Assembly: GCF_004340685.1 (NCBI RefSeq)
Contig: NZ_SLUN01000026.1
Span: 1-64,000 of the forward strand
Length of the DNA: 64,000 nt
Reading direction: 5' to 3'
Source of the DNA: Hydrogenispora ethanolica
GTDB lineage: Bacteria; Bacillota; UBA4882; UBA8346
Every line of letters starts with the position of its first letter. The first letter of the stretch is position 1. Below the pieces are notes generated by a model. It was not told the DNA's origin. It saw only the letters and a program-made list of their open reading frames with translations, and searched no databases. Of this stretch, positions 15,977 to 25,508 are shown one piece after another. Both the position numbers and the translations under genes were made by a program.

Positions 15977-17797
15977 CTACTCTGCCTCCTCCGCGGGAAC
16001 GGGGAGCGTAACCTCGATCGTTGTTCCCCGGCCCGGTTCACTGCTGAGCTTCAATCCGTATTCTTCGCCGTAGTAAAGCTTGATCCGCTCGGCCACGTTT
16101 TGGATGCCCATCCCCGAAAACTTGAGGTCCTTCTTCCCTTCCTGAGGGAGAGGATGATCGGCGATGCCCTTGCCGTTGTCCCGAATGGTAATGACGATCT
16201 GGCATTCACTCTTGCGGGCGTTGATTCGGATGACGCCCCCGGATTTCAAATTCTCAAAACCATGGATGATCGCATTCTCGACCAAGGGTTGCAAAAGCAG
16301 TCGGGGGATCCGGTACTGCAGAATCTCCTCATCAAGCTCGCAGAGCAATTCAAATTGGGTCCCATGCCGCAGCCGGAAGATTTCCGCGTAACTCTGCAGG
16401 TTCTCGATCTCCAGCGCCAGCGGGATGAATTCTTCGCCCTTGACCAGCGTCATCTTCAACAGTTTGGTCAGGAGCAGCACCATGGTGGCGGCTTTTTGCG
16501 GATTGTTATTCAGGGCGGCCCAGCGGACCGCGTTCAGGGTATTGAATAAAAAATGGGGTCGAATCTGCGCCTGTAGCGCCTTTAGCTCCGCGTCCTTCTT
16601 CTTGCGTTCTTTGGCCTGATTCTCTTGGACCAAAGCGTGGATATTCTCTTTCATCACCAAAAAACTGCGCTCCAGGATTCCGACTTCATCCTTACGCTCC
16701 GGCAGGGGCCCGGCGGGGGCCTCATCCAGATCAAAATGCAGCATCCGTTGGGTCAGCTTCTTCAGCGGCGCGGAGATACTCCGCGCGATGAAACTGGAGA
16801 TCCCAAAGAATATCGCTAAACAAAGCAGATTGACCAGCAACAGGCGGTCGGTGGTTTTATTCAGCTGCGCGGTCAATGAGGCATAGGAGCGGATATTCAC
16901 AACCCGCCAATTCATGTTGGCGATCGTGGCGTACGTGATGATGGACTTGGCGCCGCGCCGGTCTTTAAAGATGAAATACCCCTTGCGGTTATCGGGAAAC
17001 TCGGCCTGGTGGATACTGGAAAAAGTCCGGTTCAGCCAGCGCGGATTGGAGGATGAAATAACCAGGCCCTTTTCATCCAACATGACCCGCTGCTGCTGGG
17101 GATCGAGCGGCGAAATGATCTTATTGAACTCGTTTCCGGGGACACTGATCACAAATATACCATACTCTTTTCGCCACCAGCTGTCGGTAATCACCGTCGC
17201 CAGCGTCAGCACATACGGTTCAAACTGGGCGTTGCTCCGGACATAGTTGGGTTCGAGGCTTCTCCAAAGCAGCCGGTTGTCTTTTTCATGGAAGGCTTCA
17301 AACGTGTAATCCTTAAAATAATCGTCCTCGCTTACCGCGTCCAATGGCCAGTTGGTAATCTTGGCTCCGTCCTGGGTGATAACAGTCATATAGCACCGGG
17401 TTCCCATGGTGGTAAAAGCGATATTCTCCAGGATGCCGCTTACCTTGTTGATCCGTTCCAGTTGGTAGAGGTTGCGGGTTTTGGCATTGGCCCAACTGGC
17501 GGGCTGTTGATTGATAATCTCCTTGATGTTCTGGTCGTGATTGACATATAAGGCCACGGAGATCATTTTTTTCAACTCGTAATTGACGCTGTTGGCAACC
17601 AGCTCGATAGAGTTCAAGGTATCGCCGCAAACCTGCTTGATGATGATCTCCCGAGTGGTCGCGAGCGAAAAATAATACAGGATGGCCGTAGGCAAGGCGA
17701 TCACAAACATGAACGCGATGATCAGCTTATGGAAGATGTTCAAATTACTGAATCGGCGCTGGATTGTCCGGTAAAATTGTTTCAGTGCGACGGGCAA
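15977..17797 (-). CDS. yesM: YesM-type sensor histidine kinase
   Basis: A 606-residue membrane kinase. TM1 is at about 22-46, an extracytoplasmic dCACHE-like sensor at 47-318, TM2 at about 319-339, HAMP at 340-392, a His_kinase domain with H415 (QIRPHFLFNTLNA), and an ATPase domain with the N-box LLQPLVENAIIHGF and G-box IRDNGKGI. The family senses extracellular sugar, often through a solute-binding protein. First gene of the yesMN pair. A TAGAATT-GT-AATTCTA palindrome lies 28 bp upstream of the start. Confidence 0.9.
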   Translation of the reverse strand: MPVALKQFYRTIQRRFSNLNIFHKLIIAFMFVIALPTAILYYFSLATTREIIIKQVCGDTLNSIELVANSVNYELKKMISVALYVNHDQNIKEIINQQPASWANAKTRNLYQLERINKVSGILENIAFTTMGTRCYMTVITQDGAKITNWPLDAVSEDDYFKDYTFEAFHEKDNRLLWRSLEPNYVRSNAQFEPYVLTLATVITDSWWRKEYGIFVISVPGNEFNKIISPLDPQQQRVMLDEKGLVISSSNPRWLNRTFSSIHQAEFPDNRKGYFIFKDRRGAKSIITYATIANMNWRVVNIRSYASLTAQLNKTTDRLLLVNLLCLAIFFGISSFIARSISAPLKKLTQRMLHFDLDEAPAGPLPERKDEVGILERSFLVMKENIHALVQENQAKERKKKDAELKALQAQIRPHFLFNTLNAVRWAALNNNPQKAATMVLLLTKLLKMTLVKGEEFIPLALEIENLQSYAEIFRLRHGTQFELLCELDEEILQYRIPRLLLQPLVENAIIHGFENLKSGGVIRINARKSECQIVITIRDNGKGIADHPLPQEGKKDLKFSGMGIQNVAERIKLYYGEEYGLKLSSEPGRGTTIEVTLPVPAEEAE

Positions 17798-17824
17798 TGT
17801 TCATCCTACTTTCTCGGGAGCCCT

Positions 17825-17840
17825 TAGAATTGTAATTCTA
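17825..17840 (-). promoter_or_regulatory. palindrome upstream of yesMN
   Basis: TAGAATTGTAATTCTA is a perfect 7-bp inverted repeat around GT, 28 bp upstream of the kinase start. Read on the minus strand it lies next to TTACAATAGAAT, a possible -10 area. It may be an operator for yesMN. The remaining 250 bp to the ABC permease hold no other clear site. Confidence 0.45.
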
Positions 17841-18090
17841 TTGTAACAGCATCTTTGCCTTTCGGCAGCCTATGAAAAATTGGTCGGGCCTGTCAATCGA
17901 ACCAGAACTGTACCCCATTCAATGCGGAGGGCGAGCGGAAGCCCGATATTCCTTACGGGATGGGCGATCTTTGAACCTAATTGTATTGTACCTCGCCGGT
18001 TACGGATAAGTAAATTTTCTGAGACAAAGAAGTAATGAAAGGTAACAAAGAAGTCATCGCGAGAGATTGGAACCGCTCAAAGAGGATGCT

Positions 18091-19035
18091 ATGATGTCAT
18101 CATCGGACAGAGGGGGAATTTTAGAGATGAGGAATCGGAGTAAAAAAGCCACCTTGGATAGGGATGAGAACCTTTGGGGATGGTTTTTTCTCCTGCCAAG
18201 CGTGGCCGGATTTTTGATTTTTTATGTATTTCCATTGCTTTTTTCGCTGTTTTTGAGTTTTTGCCAATGGGATTTCGCCTCGGGCTTCAGTACGATCAAA
18301 CTAGTCGGGGCAGAAAATTATAAAAATTTACTGAGTGACGTCTGGTTTACCGATTCATTCAAGAACAGCGTTATTTTTACGTTTGTGGCGGTGATCGTCG
18401 GGACCGCCTTGGCGCTGATTCTGGCCGAGATCATCAACAAGCAGGTTTATTTCAAAAATGCCTTTAAAACCGTGATGTTTTTGCCCTACATCTCCAGCGC
18501 GGTGGCGGTGGCCATCGTCTGGATGGTCATGCTTCAGCCCAGCTTCGGCCCTGTGAACGGTTTTCTGCAAAGCATCGGCATCCAAAATCCCCCCAAGTGG
18601 CTGGGGGACCTGAAATGGGCCTTGCCGACGGTCACGATGATCTACATCTGGCAACAGCTGGGATATAAAATCATCGTTTTCGCGGCGGGACTCAGCGGCA
18701 TCCCCAAGGACCTGTATGAAGCGGCGGAGATTGACGGGGCCAATGTCGTCCAAAAATTTTTCAATGTGACAGTGCCGATGATCTCTCCGACCACCTTCTT
18801 TTTGGTCACCATGGGAATCATCAGTTCGTTCAAGGTCTTTGACCAGATCAACGTCATGACCCAGGGCGGACCGGGAACGGCTACGACCGTACTGGCGTAC
18901 TACATCTACCGCGCCGCCTTCCAATTCTATCAGATGGGCGCCGCTTGTTCCTCGGCCTGGGTGATGTTTATTCTGATCTTCGTGGTCACGATCGTTCAAT
19001 GGCACGGGCAGAAAAAATGGGTGAGTTACGAATAA
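18091..19035 (+). CDS. ABC sugar transporter permease (MalF/MsmF-like)
   Basis: Inner-membrane permease with six predicted helices and the EAA loop that contacts the ATPase (YEAAEIDGANVVQKFFNVTV then P). I use ATG 18091, which has AGAGG five bases upstream; ATG 18127 and TTG 18067 are in-frame alternatives. It is the first gene of permease-permease-binding protein-GH42-manA, all on the plus strand and divergent from yesMN. No ATPase gene is present in the block; carbohydrate uptake systems of this class often share an MsmK-type ATPase encoded elsewhere. Confidence 0.9.
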   Translation: MMSSSDRGGILEMRNRSKKATLDRDENLWGWFFLLPSVAGFLIFYVFPLLFSLFLSFCQWDFASGFSTIKLVGAENYKNLLSDVWFTDSFKNSVIFTFVAVIVGTALALILAEIINKQVYFKNAFKTVMFLPYISSAVAVAIVWMVMLQPSFGPVNGFLQSIGIQNPPKWLGDLKWALPTVTMIYIWQQLGYKIIVFAAGLSGIPKDLYEAAEIDGANVVQKFFNVTVPMISPTTFFLVTMGIISSFKVFDQINVMTQGGPGTATTVLAYYIYRAAFQFYQMGAACSSAWVMFILIFVVTIVQWHGQKKWVSYE

Positions 19036-19053
19036 ATTGAGGTGGCAAGAAAG

Positions 19054-19890
19054 ATGATCAAGCAAAAATTATCCCTTCCCAAATTGGTGACAACCGTCCT
19101 GCTGGCGATTTTGGCTTTTACCATGATTTTACCCTTTCTATGGATGATTTCGACCTCATTCAAGCTGGAAAGCGATGTCTTCAAGTTCCCGGTCGAATGG
19201 ATACCGTCGCGCTGGCATGCGATGGAAAACTACCGGGAAGTTTGGGGCAGTCAGTATAACTTTGGCCTGTATTATTGGAATACGGTTAAAGTCACTATCG
19301 TGACTACCATCGTGCAGGTGCTGATCTCGGCGATGGCCGCTTACGCCTTCTCCAAGATCAATTTCAAATACCGCAACCTGGTCTTCCTCGGTTACCTGGC
19401 CACGGCGATGATTCCCGATCAAGTGACCATCGTTCCCAAGTTCATGTTGTTCCGCTGGTTTCAGCTCTTTGACACCCACGGGGGCCTGATCATTCTGAAC
19501 GCCTTCAGCGTGTACGGCGTGTTTTTGCTCCGGCAGCACATGGTCACCGTGCCCGGCGTCCTGTCGGAATCGGCCAAGATTGACGGCGCCAATCATATTA
19601 CGATCTTTTCCCGGATTATTTTGCCGATCGTCAAGCCTTCCATCGTGACCCTGGCCATCCTGAAGTTCGTCTGGACCTGGAACGACTATCAAAACCCGCT
19701 GATCTTTTTGAAAAGCCGCGACCTGTTCACGATTCAGCTGGCCATGCAACAGTTTATGACCGATTACGCGTCCTACTTCTCACTGATTATGACCGCGGCC
19801 GTTTCGGCGATCGTACCATTGATTATCGTGTTTCTCATCGGCCAGCGGTTCGTGGTGGAAGGAATCACGGTGGGAGCGGTAAAAGGATAG
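19054..19890 (+). CDS. ABC sugar transporter permease (MalG/MsmG-like)
   Basis: Second permease, about 278 residues, with six helices and the EAA motif SESAKIDGANHITIFSRIIL then P near residue 190. ATG 19054 is nine bases past GAGGTGG; a GTG at 19042 inside that ribosome binding site is less likely. It starts 18 bp after the first permease. Together they form the channel for an oligosaccharide importer of the CUT1 type. Confidence 0.9.
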   Translation: MIKQKLSLPKLVTTVLLAILAFTMILPFLWMISTSFKLESDVFKFPVEWIPSRWHAMENYREVWGSQYNFGLYYWNTVKVTIVTTIVQVLISAMAAYAFSKINFKYRNLVFLGYLATAMIPDQVTIVPKFMLFRWFQLFDTHGGLIILNAFSVYGVFLLRQHMVTVPGVLSESAKIDGANHITIFSRIILPIVKPSIVTLAILKFVWTWNDYQNPLIFLKSRDLFTIQLAMQQFMTDYASYFSLIMTAAVSAIVPLIIVFLIGQRFVVEGITVGAVKG

Positions 19891-19910
19891 TTTATTCTCA
19901 TATCTTGAGC

Positions 19911-20036
19911 AGCCGTGTGATAAAGTCTCTTTCCAATCCATTCGACTCGCCAAAGGATTTGAAGGTGACTTTATCGCTTGCTTCAAGCAATCGCTGTGAC
20001 TCTTCCGGCTTTTTAGCCGGGTTGATCACGGCTTTT
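19911..20036 (-). repeat. dispersed GTGATAAAGTC element, copy B
   Basis: A diverged copy in the same orientation as copy A, inserted between the permease and the binding-protein genes. GTGATAAAGTC (19917-) and GACTTTATCGCTTGCTTC are visible, then a CCGGCTTTTTAGCCGG hairpin and GATCACGGCTTTTT. The hairpins could dampen transcription between the permeases and the downstream genes. Confidence 0.75.
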
Positions 20037-20081
20037 TGAGAGTAATTATCATATAACAAATCCAATCAGGGAGGTAAAAAG

Positions 20082-21401
20082 ATGAGCAAACGTTTGACAA
20101 GGATTTTGCTGTTGGTGGTCATGGCCGGACTCTTGTTGACCACGGCCATGGTGAACGCGAAGACCATCGAACCGGTCACCCTCAAATTCTATTCCTGGGA
20201 GACGCCGTTCAAGACGCAGGATCAAGCCGTCATCAAAGCGTTCGAGGCCAAGAATCCCCGGATCAAGGTGGACTTGGAATACCTGGGGGACAACGTCTTC
20301 GATGATTATCAGAAAAAGCTGGATCTGCTGATCCTATCCGGTGAAAAAGTGGACGTGGTCGGACTCTCCAATTCCCGGCGTTACACCAACTATGTCATGC
20401 GCGGCATGCTGATGCCGATGGACAGCCTTTTAAAATCCGATCATACCAATTTCAACAAAGTTTGGAGCTTTAATACCAAAGTCGATGGCGTGGTTTACGG
20501 ACTCCCCGGCGAACTGCAAGTTTATTTTGTGATGCTCAATAAAAACCATTTGGACGAAGCCAAACTGCCGATTCCGCCGCTCAACTGGACCTGGGCCGAT
20601 TACCGGGAGTATGCCAAGAAATTGACCAAAGGCCAGGGCAGCACCAAACGGTACGGTTCCTACTTCCATTCCTGGATGGAATATTGCACGATGGGCCTGT
20701 TCTCAACCAAACTGGGCTACCCTTACTACAAAAGCGACGGTTCCTTCAATTTCGACGATCCCATGTTCAAGCAATTCCTGAAGTTCCGTTACGATATGGA
20801 GAATTCCGATAAGTCGCAGCTGCCGTTGATCGACATCAAGACCTTGAAAGTGACCTACCGCGACCAGTATTTTAATGAGAAAGCAAGCATGATCGCCACC
20901 GGCACCTGGATGCTTTCGGAGATCAAGGACCAGAGCAAGTTTCCGCATAACTTTGTAACGACCTTTGCGCCGTTGCCGCGCTGGGACAAGAATACCCCGG
21001 AAGGCCGCACCTCGGCGGATGCCAAGATGTGGTGCATTCCCAAGACTGCCAAACATCCGAAAGAAGCCTATAAATTCATCAAGTTCCTCACCACCGACGG
21101 CATGAAGATCCGGAATGTGGTTTTAGCCAGTGTCAATAAACCCGGGTTCAACAACTCGATCATTAAGGGCATCGTCAGCGACGGCGCCAAGTATTATGAT
21201 GTGAAAGCGCTGAACCGCGTGTTTAGCAACAAGAAACTGTTCCTGAACTCCCCCACGGTGATGCCGGAATACACCGACCAGGTCAACACCATGTTCCTGG
21301 AAGAGACCGACAAATACCTGATTGGCGGCCAACCGCTCGACCAGACGATGGAGAATATCAAACGGCGGGCGCAGGAGATTGCCAACAGAGCCAAAAAGTA
21401 A
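20082..21401 (+). CDS. ABC sugar transporter solute-binding protein
   Basis: A 439-residue extracellular solute-binding protein of family 1. A signal peptide (1-27, ending MVNA-KTIEP) is present but there is no lipobox cysteine, unusual for a Gram-positive binding protein, so anchoring is unclear. The two-lobed fold is indicated by the LKFYSWETPFKTQDQAVIKA N-lobe start and by motifs such as GTWMLSEI. It starts behind GGGAGGTAAAAAG. It is separated from the permeases by the repeat at 19911 and ends at a strong terminator, so it may be expressed at a different level. The ligand is probably an oligosaccharide cleaved by the GH42 enzyme next door. Confidence 0.9.
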   Translation: MSKRLTRILLLVVMAGLLLTTAMVNAKTIEPVTLKFYSWETPFKTQDQAVIKAFEAKNPRIKVDLEYLGDNVFDDYQKKLDLLILSGEKVDVVGLSNSRRYTNYVMRGMLMPMDSLLKSDHTNFNKVWSFNTKVDGVVYGLPGELQVYFVMLNKNHLDEAKLPIPPLNWTWADYREYAKKLTKGQGSTKRYGSYFHSWMEYCTMGLFSTKLGYPYYKSDGSFNFDDPMFKQFLKFRYDMENSDKSQLPLIDIKTLKVTYRDQYFNEKASMIATGTWMLSEIKDQSKFPHNFVTTFAPLPRWDKNTPEGRTSADAKMWCIPKTAKHPKEAYKFIKFLTTDGMKIRNVVLASVNKPGFNNSIIKGIVSDGAKYYDVKALNRVFSNKKLFLNSPTVMPEYTDQVNTMFLEETDKYLIGGQPLDQTMENIKRRAQEIANRAKK

Positions 21402-21417
21402 CACCCCCGGTTTCCCA

Positions 21418-21453
21418 AGAATAAGTAAGGCTCCGGCCTTACTTATTCTTTCT
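21418..21453 (+). terminator. terminator after the binding-protein gene
   Basis: Perfect 14-bp stem AGAATAAGTAAGGC / GCCTTACTTATTCT with a four-base loop (TCCG), followed by TTCT. Near-symmetrical, and likely to act as a rho-independent or partial terminator before the GH42 gene. Confidence 0.75.
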
Positions 21454-21592
21454 AATGCAAGATCCTCGTGCCATCCCGGTTCCCGGCCGGAGGATGCAAC
21501 ACTTTACAATCCACAATTCAACTATTGCACAGTCGCAGGGGCGACTCGAAACGGTTGCAACCACAATCGAGCAATCACACTGGAGGAGCAAG

Positions 21593-23704
21593 ATGAAAAC
21601 GTTCCCTTATGGCGCAGTCTTAAAAGTACAGCGCGAATATTCCTGGGCAGATATCGCGGAGCGGCTGGACAGGATCAAGCAACTCGGCCTGAATACCGTG
21701 GTCATTTGGCCGGCAGTCTATTGGTGGGAGGACCGGAGCCTGCCGAACTACCCGTACAACACCGGACACCGGATTTTGGAATACGCCGCGGCCATCGGTT
21801 TGAACATCGTGATGGAACTGGCCGGGCAGATTACCACCTTGGAGTATCTGCCGGATTTTGTGATGAAGGATGAATATTTCGCTGTCAATTTCGACGGCAG
21901 TTTATATAAGGATAAATTGAGCTACGGCTATGTCAATTACTTTCATCCCGAAGTCCGGCAACTGATCGCCAAGCAGTTCGGCGAGATCGCCGCCAACTAC
22001 CGGGGATATTCGTCGCTGTACGGCTATGACATCTGGAATGAGACCATGTTTTCCTCCTATGACCAATACACGCTGGGCCGGTTCCGGCTTTGGCTGCAAC
22101 AGAAGTATCAAACCATCGAGCGTTTGAATGCGTCCTGGGAGCGGGTTTATCACGACTGGTCGCAGATTCAGTACACCCGTTGGCTGTGGGCCAGCGTCAT
22201 GCCGAAAGTCGATTTTCACCAGTTCCATAAAGAGACGGTGGGCATGATTCTGAAAGAATGGTCCGACGTGGTCAAGGCGGCCGATCCCGTCCATCCGGTG
22301 CTGGCCGATAATGTGCACTCCATGATCACTCAGGACGGCAGTTACGAACGACCGCAGGACGAATGGAACGTGGCCGCCAATGTCGACGTGATGGGCATGT
22401 CGTTTTATCCCAAAAATACTCCCAAAGTCATGTCCGACGTGCAACGCTGGGAGACCCTGACCGGCTTTCACTCGGCCGCGACCAACGGCGAATTTTGGGT
22501 CGCTGAGCTGCAGACCCACCTGCAGACGCTCTTCAACCCGCAAAGCGTGGTCCATCCCTACGAGCTGAAGTGGTGGAACTGGGAAGCCGTCTCTCACGGC
22601 GCCAAGGGGCTCATGTACTGGATGTGGGAGCCGTTCATCAAGGGCGTGCAGACCATGGGCCGCGGCCTGGTCGACACCAGAGGCCGCTATACGCCGCGGG
22701 CCGAGACGGCGGCGGAGATGGCCCGGATCATCCGGGAGAACCAGGCCGAGTTCACGACCTACCAGCCGGAGCAGCCACGCGCGGCGATCCTGTATGACAA
22801 GACCAGCCACGATTTTAGCAAAGCCTATACCGAATATTACAAGCCCTTCATTCCGGGCAGCATCTATCTGGATTCCATCGCCGGCCTGTATCAGGCGCTG
22901 TGGGAACAGAACATCGCCGCCAAATTCATCACCCCCGAGGCAGTTCTGGACGGTTCGGCCGGACAGTATCCGGTGCTGTTTATCAGCAACCAGATCAACC
23001 TGGACGACGAGCTGGCCGGGGGAATCGCCGACTATGTCAGCCGGGGCGGCGTGGTCATCGCCGACGGCAAGCTCGGCGAGGTTAGCGATCTCGGCATCCT
23101 CCACAGGGATCTGCCGGGTGGCAAGCTCAATGAGGTCCTGGGTTATCAGCATGCCGACTTCAGCCCCGACGACCTGGATATCGAGCTGGTTTGGAACGGG
23201 GAACCGGCCCTGATCGTCCCCGGCTATTACGACCGCCGGATGCTGGAGCTGTCCGGGACCAAGCCCGTCGAGGTGCTGGGCAGGTTCGGCGACGGCGCGC
23301 CGGCGGTGCTGCGGAGCCGGCACGGCGCGGGACAGATCATTTACTTGGCGACTTCTTTGTGGTATGGTTATTTCCGTGAGTATCATCCCAGCGTCGCCCG
23401 GTTGATGTCCTTATTGGCCCGTGAATTCCAGCTGCCGCTGCACACGATCACCAATAATGAATTGAAGATCTGCACGCTCGGCGGAGCGGACGGCTTGCTG
23501 TTGTTCGTATTCAACTATGGCCAGGCGGAGATCGGGGCCGAGGTCGAACTGAACCTCCCCGGCGCTGGCGCGAACCCCATTCAGATCGCCGGACTGTACT
23601 CGGGGACCAAGCAGAGCGGCGTCGCCGTTCAAGGCGTCTTGAAGCTGCCGGTAACCGTCCAGGGCCGCGCTGTGGAAATCTTCAAAATCACGGTGGTGTC
23701 GTAA
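21593..23704 (+). CDS. GH42 beta-galactosidase
   Basis: A 703-residue glycoside hydrolase family 42 enzyme. The TIM-barrel domain A carries the acid/base E150 (GYDIWNE) and nucleophile E305 (FWVAELQ). A trimerisation domain resembling a glutamine amidotransferase fold (about 400-600) and a small C-terminal beta domain follow. GH42 enzymes release terminal beta-galactose from oligosaccharides inside the cell; no signal peptide is present. Start ATG 21593 follows GGAGGAGCAAG. It lies between the binding protein and mannose-6-phosphate isomerase, which suggests a galactose- and mannose-containing substrate taken up by the ABC system. Confidence 0.9.
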   Translation: MKTFPYGAVLKVQREYSWADIAERLDRIKQLGLNTVVIWPAVYWWEDRSLPNYPYNTGHRILEYAAAIGLNIVMELAGQITTLEYLPDFVMKDEYFAVNFDGSLYKDKLSYGYVNYFHPEVRQLIAKQFGEIAANYRGYSSLYGYDIWNETMFSSYDQYTLGRFRLWLQQKYQTIERLNASWERVYHDWSQIQYTRWLWASVMPKVDFHQFHKETVGMILKEWSDVVKAADPVHPVLADNVHSMITQDGSYERPQDEWNVAANVDVMGMSFYPKNTPKVMSDVQRWETLTGFHSAATNGEFWVAELQTHLQTLFNPQSVVHPYELKWWNWEAVSHGAKGLMYWMWEPFIKGVQTMGRGLVDTRGRYTPRAETAAEMARIIRENQAEFTTYQPEQPRAAILYDKTSHDFSKAYTEYYKPFIPGSIYLDSIAGLYQALWEQNIAAKFITPEAVLDGSAGQYPVLFISNQINLDDELAGGIADYVSRGGVVIADGKLGEVSDLGILHRDLPGGKLNEVLGYQHADFSPDDLDIELVWNGEPALIVPGYYDRRMLELSGTKPVEVLGRFGDGAPAVLRSRHGAGQIIYLATSLWYGYFREYHPSVARLMSLLAREFQLPLHTITNNELKICTLGGADGLLLFVFNYGQAEIGAEVELNLPGAGANPIQIAGLYSGTKQSGVAVQGVLKLPVTVQGRAVEIFKITVVS

Positions 23705-23707
23705 AAA

Positions 23708-24820
23708 GTGACTGAAAAAACGCTCAAACTGAGCGAGCAACCGCTAAAGCTAGAGAGCACCCGAGTCTGGCGCACCTACTCCGGGGGCAAAGTATTGGAA
23801 GAATGGCAGGGCCGGCCCGATCCCCAGGACGGGGATCGCCCCGAGGAATGGATCGCCTCGGTGACCCGGGCCCGCAACAACCGGAGCGAGGCTTCCCCGG
23901 ACGAGGGCTTGAGTGAAGTCAGCCTCGCCGGGGACGCGACCGTCCTGTTGAAAGCGTTGATCGACGCCGACCCCGAGGCTTTCCTGGGCGCGGAGCATGT
24001 GCGAAGATACGGCGCCAATACGGCGGTATTGGTCAAGGCGCTGGACTCCCGGAGCCGCCTGGCGATCCAGGTTCATCCGGACCGCGATTTTGCCAGGGAT
24101 GTTTTTCATTCGGCCTTTGGCAAGACCGAGGCCTGGTATGCGTTGGGCGGGCGGGAGATCGGCGGCGAGCCGCCCTATCTGCTGTTTGGCTTCAAACCCG
24201 GCGTGACCCGGGAGAAGTGGCGGGAACTCTTCGAGAAGCAGGACATTCCGGGGATGGTCGACTGCCTGCACCGCATCCAGCTGGTGCCCGGCGAGACCCT
24301 GCTGATCGAAGGCGGGGTCCCCCACGCCATCGGGTCCGGCTGTTTCCTGCTGGAGATCCAGGAGCCGACCGACTACACCATCCGGGTGGAACGGACCACG
24401 CCGGAAGGCAACCCCATCCCCGACGAGCTCTGCCACCAGGGCATCGGTTTCGAGAAGATCTTCGATTGTTTTCATTATGAGGCACTGACGCTGGAAGAGA
24501 CCCTGGCCCGCTACAGGATTCCCCCGGTCGTGCTGGACGAGGGAGACGGCTTCCGGGTGATCGAATTGATCGGGGCCGGCCATACCGATAAGTTCCGGCT
24601 GCAGCGGCTGGAAGTCGGTAAAGCGCTGGACTGCCGCAATGACGGCCAGTTTTCGATCCTGGCGGTCCTCGCCGGGTCCGGCCGGATCCGTTACAGCGAT
24701 CGCGTCATGGCGCTGCGGCAGTCGCAGACCGTCTTTTTGCCGGCCGGGCTCACGGTGTTCCGCATCGAAGGGGATCCCGGCCATCCGCTGGAACTGGTGC
24801 GCTGCTTCCCGCCGCGCTAA
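23708..24820 (+). CDS. manA: class I mannose-6-phosphate isomerase
   Basis: A 370-residue zinc-dependent isomerase that interconverts mannose-6-phosphate and fructose-6-phosphate. The zinc-site motif IQVHPDRDFA lies near residue 118, and GGVPHAIGSGCFLLEIQEPT then DYTIR carries the second zinc-binding part. GTG 23708 is three bases after the GH42 stop, so the two are co-translated. Together with GH42 it links breakdown of the imported sugar to glycolysis. Confidence 0.9.
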   Translation: MTEKTLKLSEQPLKLESTRVWRTYSGGKVLEEWQGRPDPQDGDRPEEWIASVTRARNNRSEASPDEGLSEVSLAGDATVLLKALIDADPEAFLGAEHVRRYGANTAVLVKALDSRSRLAIQVHPDRDFARDVFHSAFGKTEAWYALGGREIGGEPPYLLFGFKPGVTREKWRELFEKQDIPGMVDCLHRIQLVPGETLLIEGGVPHAIGSGCFLLEIQEPTDYTIRVERTTPEGNPIPDELCHQGIGFEKIFDCFHYEALTLEETLARYRIPPVVLDEGDGFRVIELIGAGHTDKFRLQRLEVGKALDCRNDGQFSILAVLAGSGRIRYSDRVMALRQSQTVFLPAGLTVFRIEGDPGHPLELVRCFPPR

Positions 24821-24900
24821 CCGAGGAAGAATGCGGAACAATCACGTAAGCAGCGACCGTTTTTTCATCGAAAATATGCAATCAACCATGTTACCGTTGC

Positions 24901-24930
24901 GAACCGGGCCCCAAAGGGTCCCGGTTCTTT
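24901..24930 (+). terminator. terminator of the sugar operon
   Basis: GAACCGGGCCC pairs with GGTCCCGGTTC (one mismatch) around AAAG and is followed by TTTG. It lies 80 bp after manA and closes the operon. From 24931 to 25090 nothing else is seen. Confidence 0.65.
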
Positions 24931-25090
24931 GTCTGTTCATGCAAGACCATTCAGTGCCAGCGAATATCGTTTACGGCAATCATGAAACACTTTAACGCCT
25001 CCCCGCTAATCAAAAGGATTTGAAGAATATCATTGCCTACCTGAAGACGCAATCACTTTTACAAAAACAGTTTACGAAGTCGCCGAAAAT

Positions 25091-25342
25091 GAATTGGCGG
25101 TGACTGCCATCGTAAATTTGGTTACTGAATGCGAAGCGGCAGTCACTGCCGTAAGGTATTTCGTTACTGAAAATGAAGCGGCGCTTACTGCCGGAGTGTA
25201 TTTTGTTACTGAATGAACTCCGGCAACGACTGCCGTTTGATTTTTTATTATCGAAGCAAGTCCGGCGGTCGTTGCCGGAGTTCCCGCAGTGATTGCCGCA
25301 ACTGCGGCGCTGACCGCCGGGGATCATCTGGTTGATCCGGGA
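25091..25342 (+). repeat. degenerate tandem repeat, 42-bp period (21-bp sub-period)
   Basis: Six consecutive 42-bp units starting at 25091, 25133, 25175, 25217, 25259 and 25301. Units 1-3 share GAAGCGGCAGTCACTGCC followed by TTYGTTACTGAA. Each unit has GTYACTG-like cores 21 bp apart, giving a 21-bp sub-period; later units decay. In-frame stops (TGA at 25214 and 25238) argue against a protein. It occupies most of the gap between manA and the next gene. Confidence 0.75.
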
Positions 25343-25508
25343 ATGATTTGCCTTGGATTACCATTGGCGGAAATGGCGCTCGGTCGTTATAAGATAAAAA
25401 TCAAACATATCCGAAAAGTAATTGGCAATTTGTCGCGTTTCATGTATAATATAAATGGAAAATAGAGGAAATTTACGATTGAACGGGTGGGAATGAAGGA
25501 GAGCGGCA

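Noticed and set aside
21902-23386. 494-codon minus-strand frame opposite the GH42 gene
   Set aside because: Shadow frame in GC-rich coding DNA; the plus strand has catalytic GH42 motifs.
25037-25327. 96-codon minus-strand frame with repeated SFSNKI-like motifs
   Set aside because: It arises from translating the 42-bp tandem repeat; no ribosome binding site and no family.
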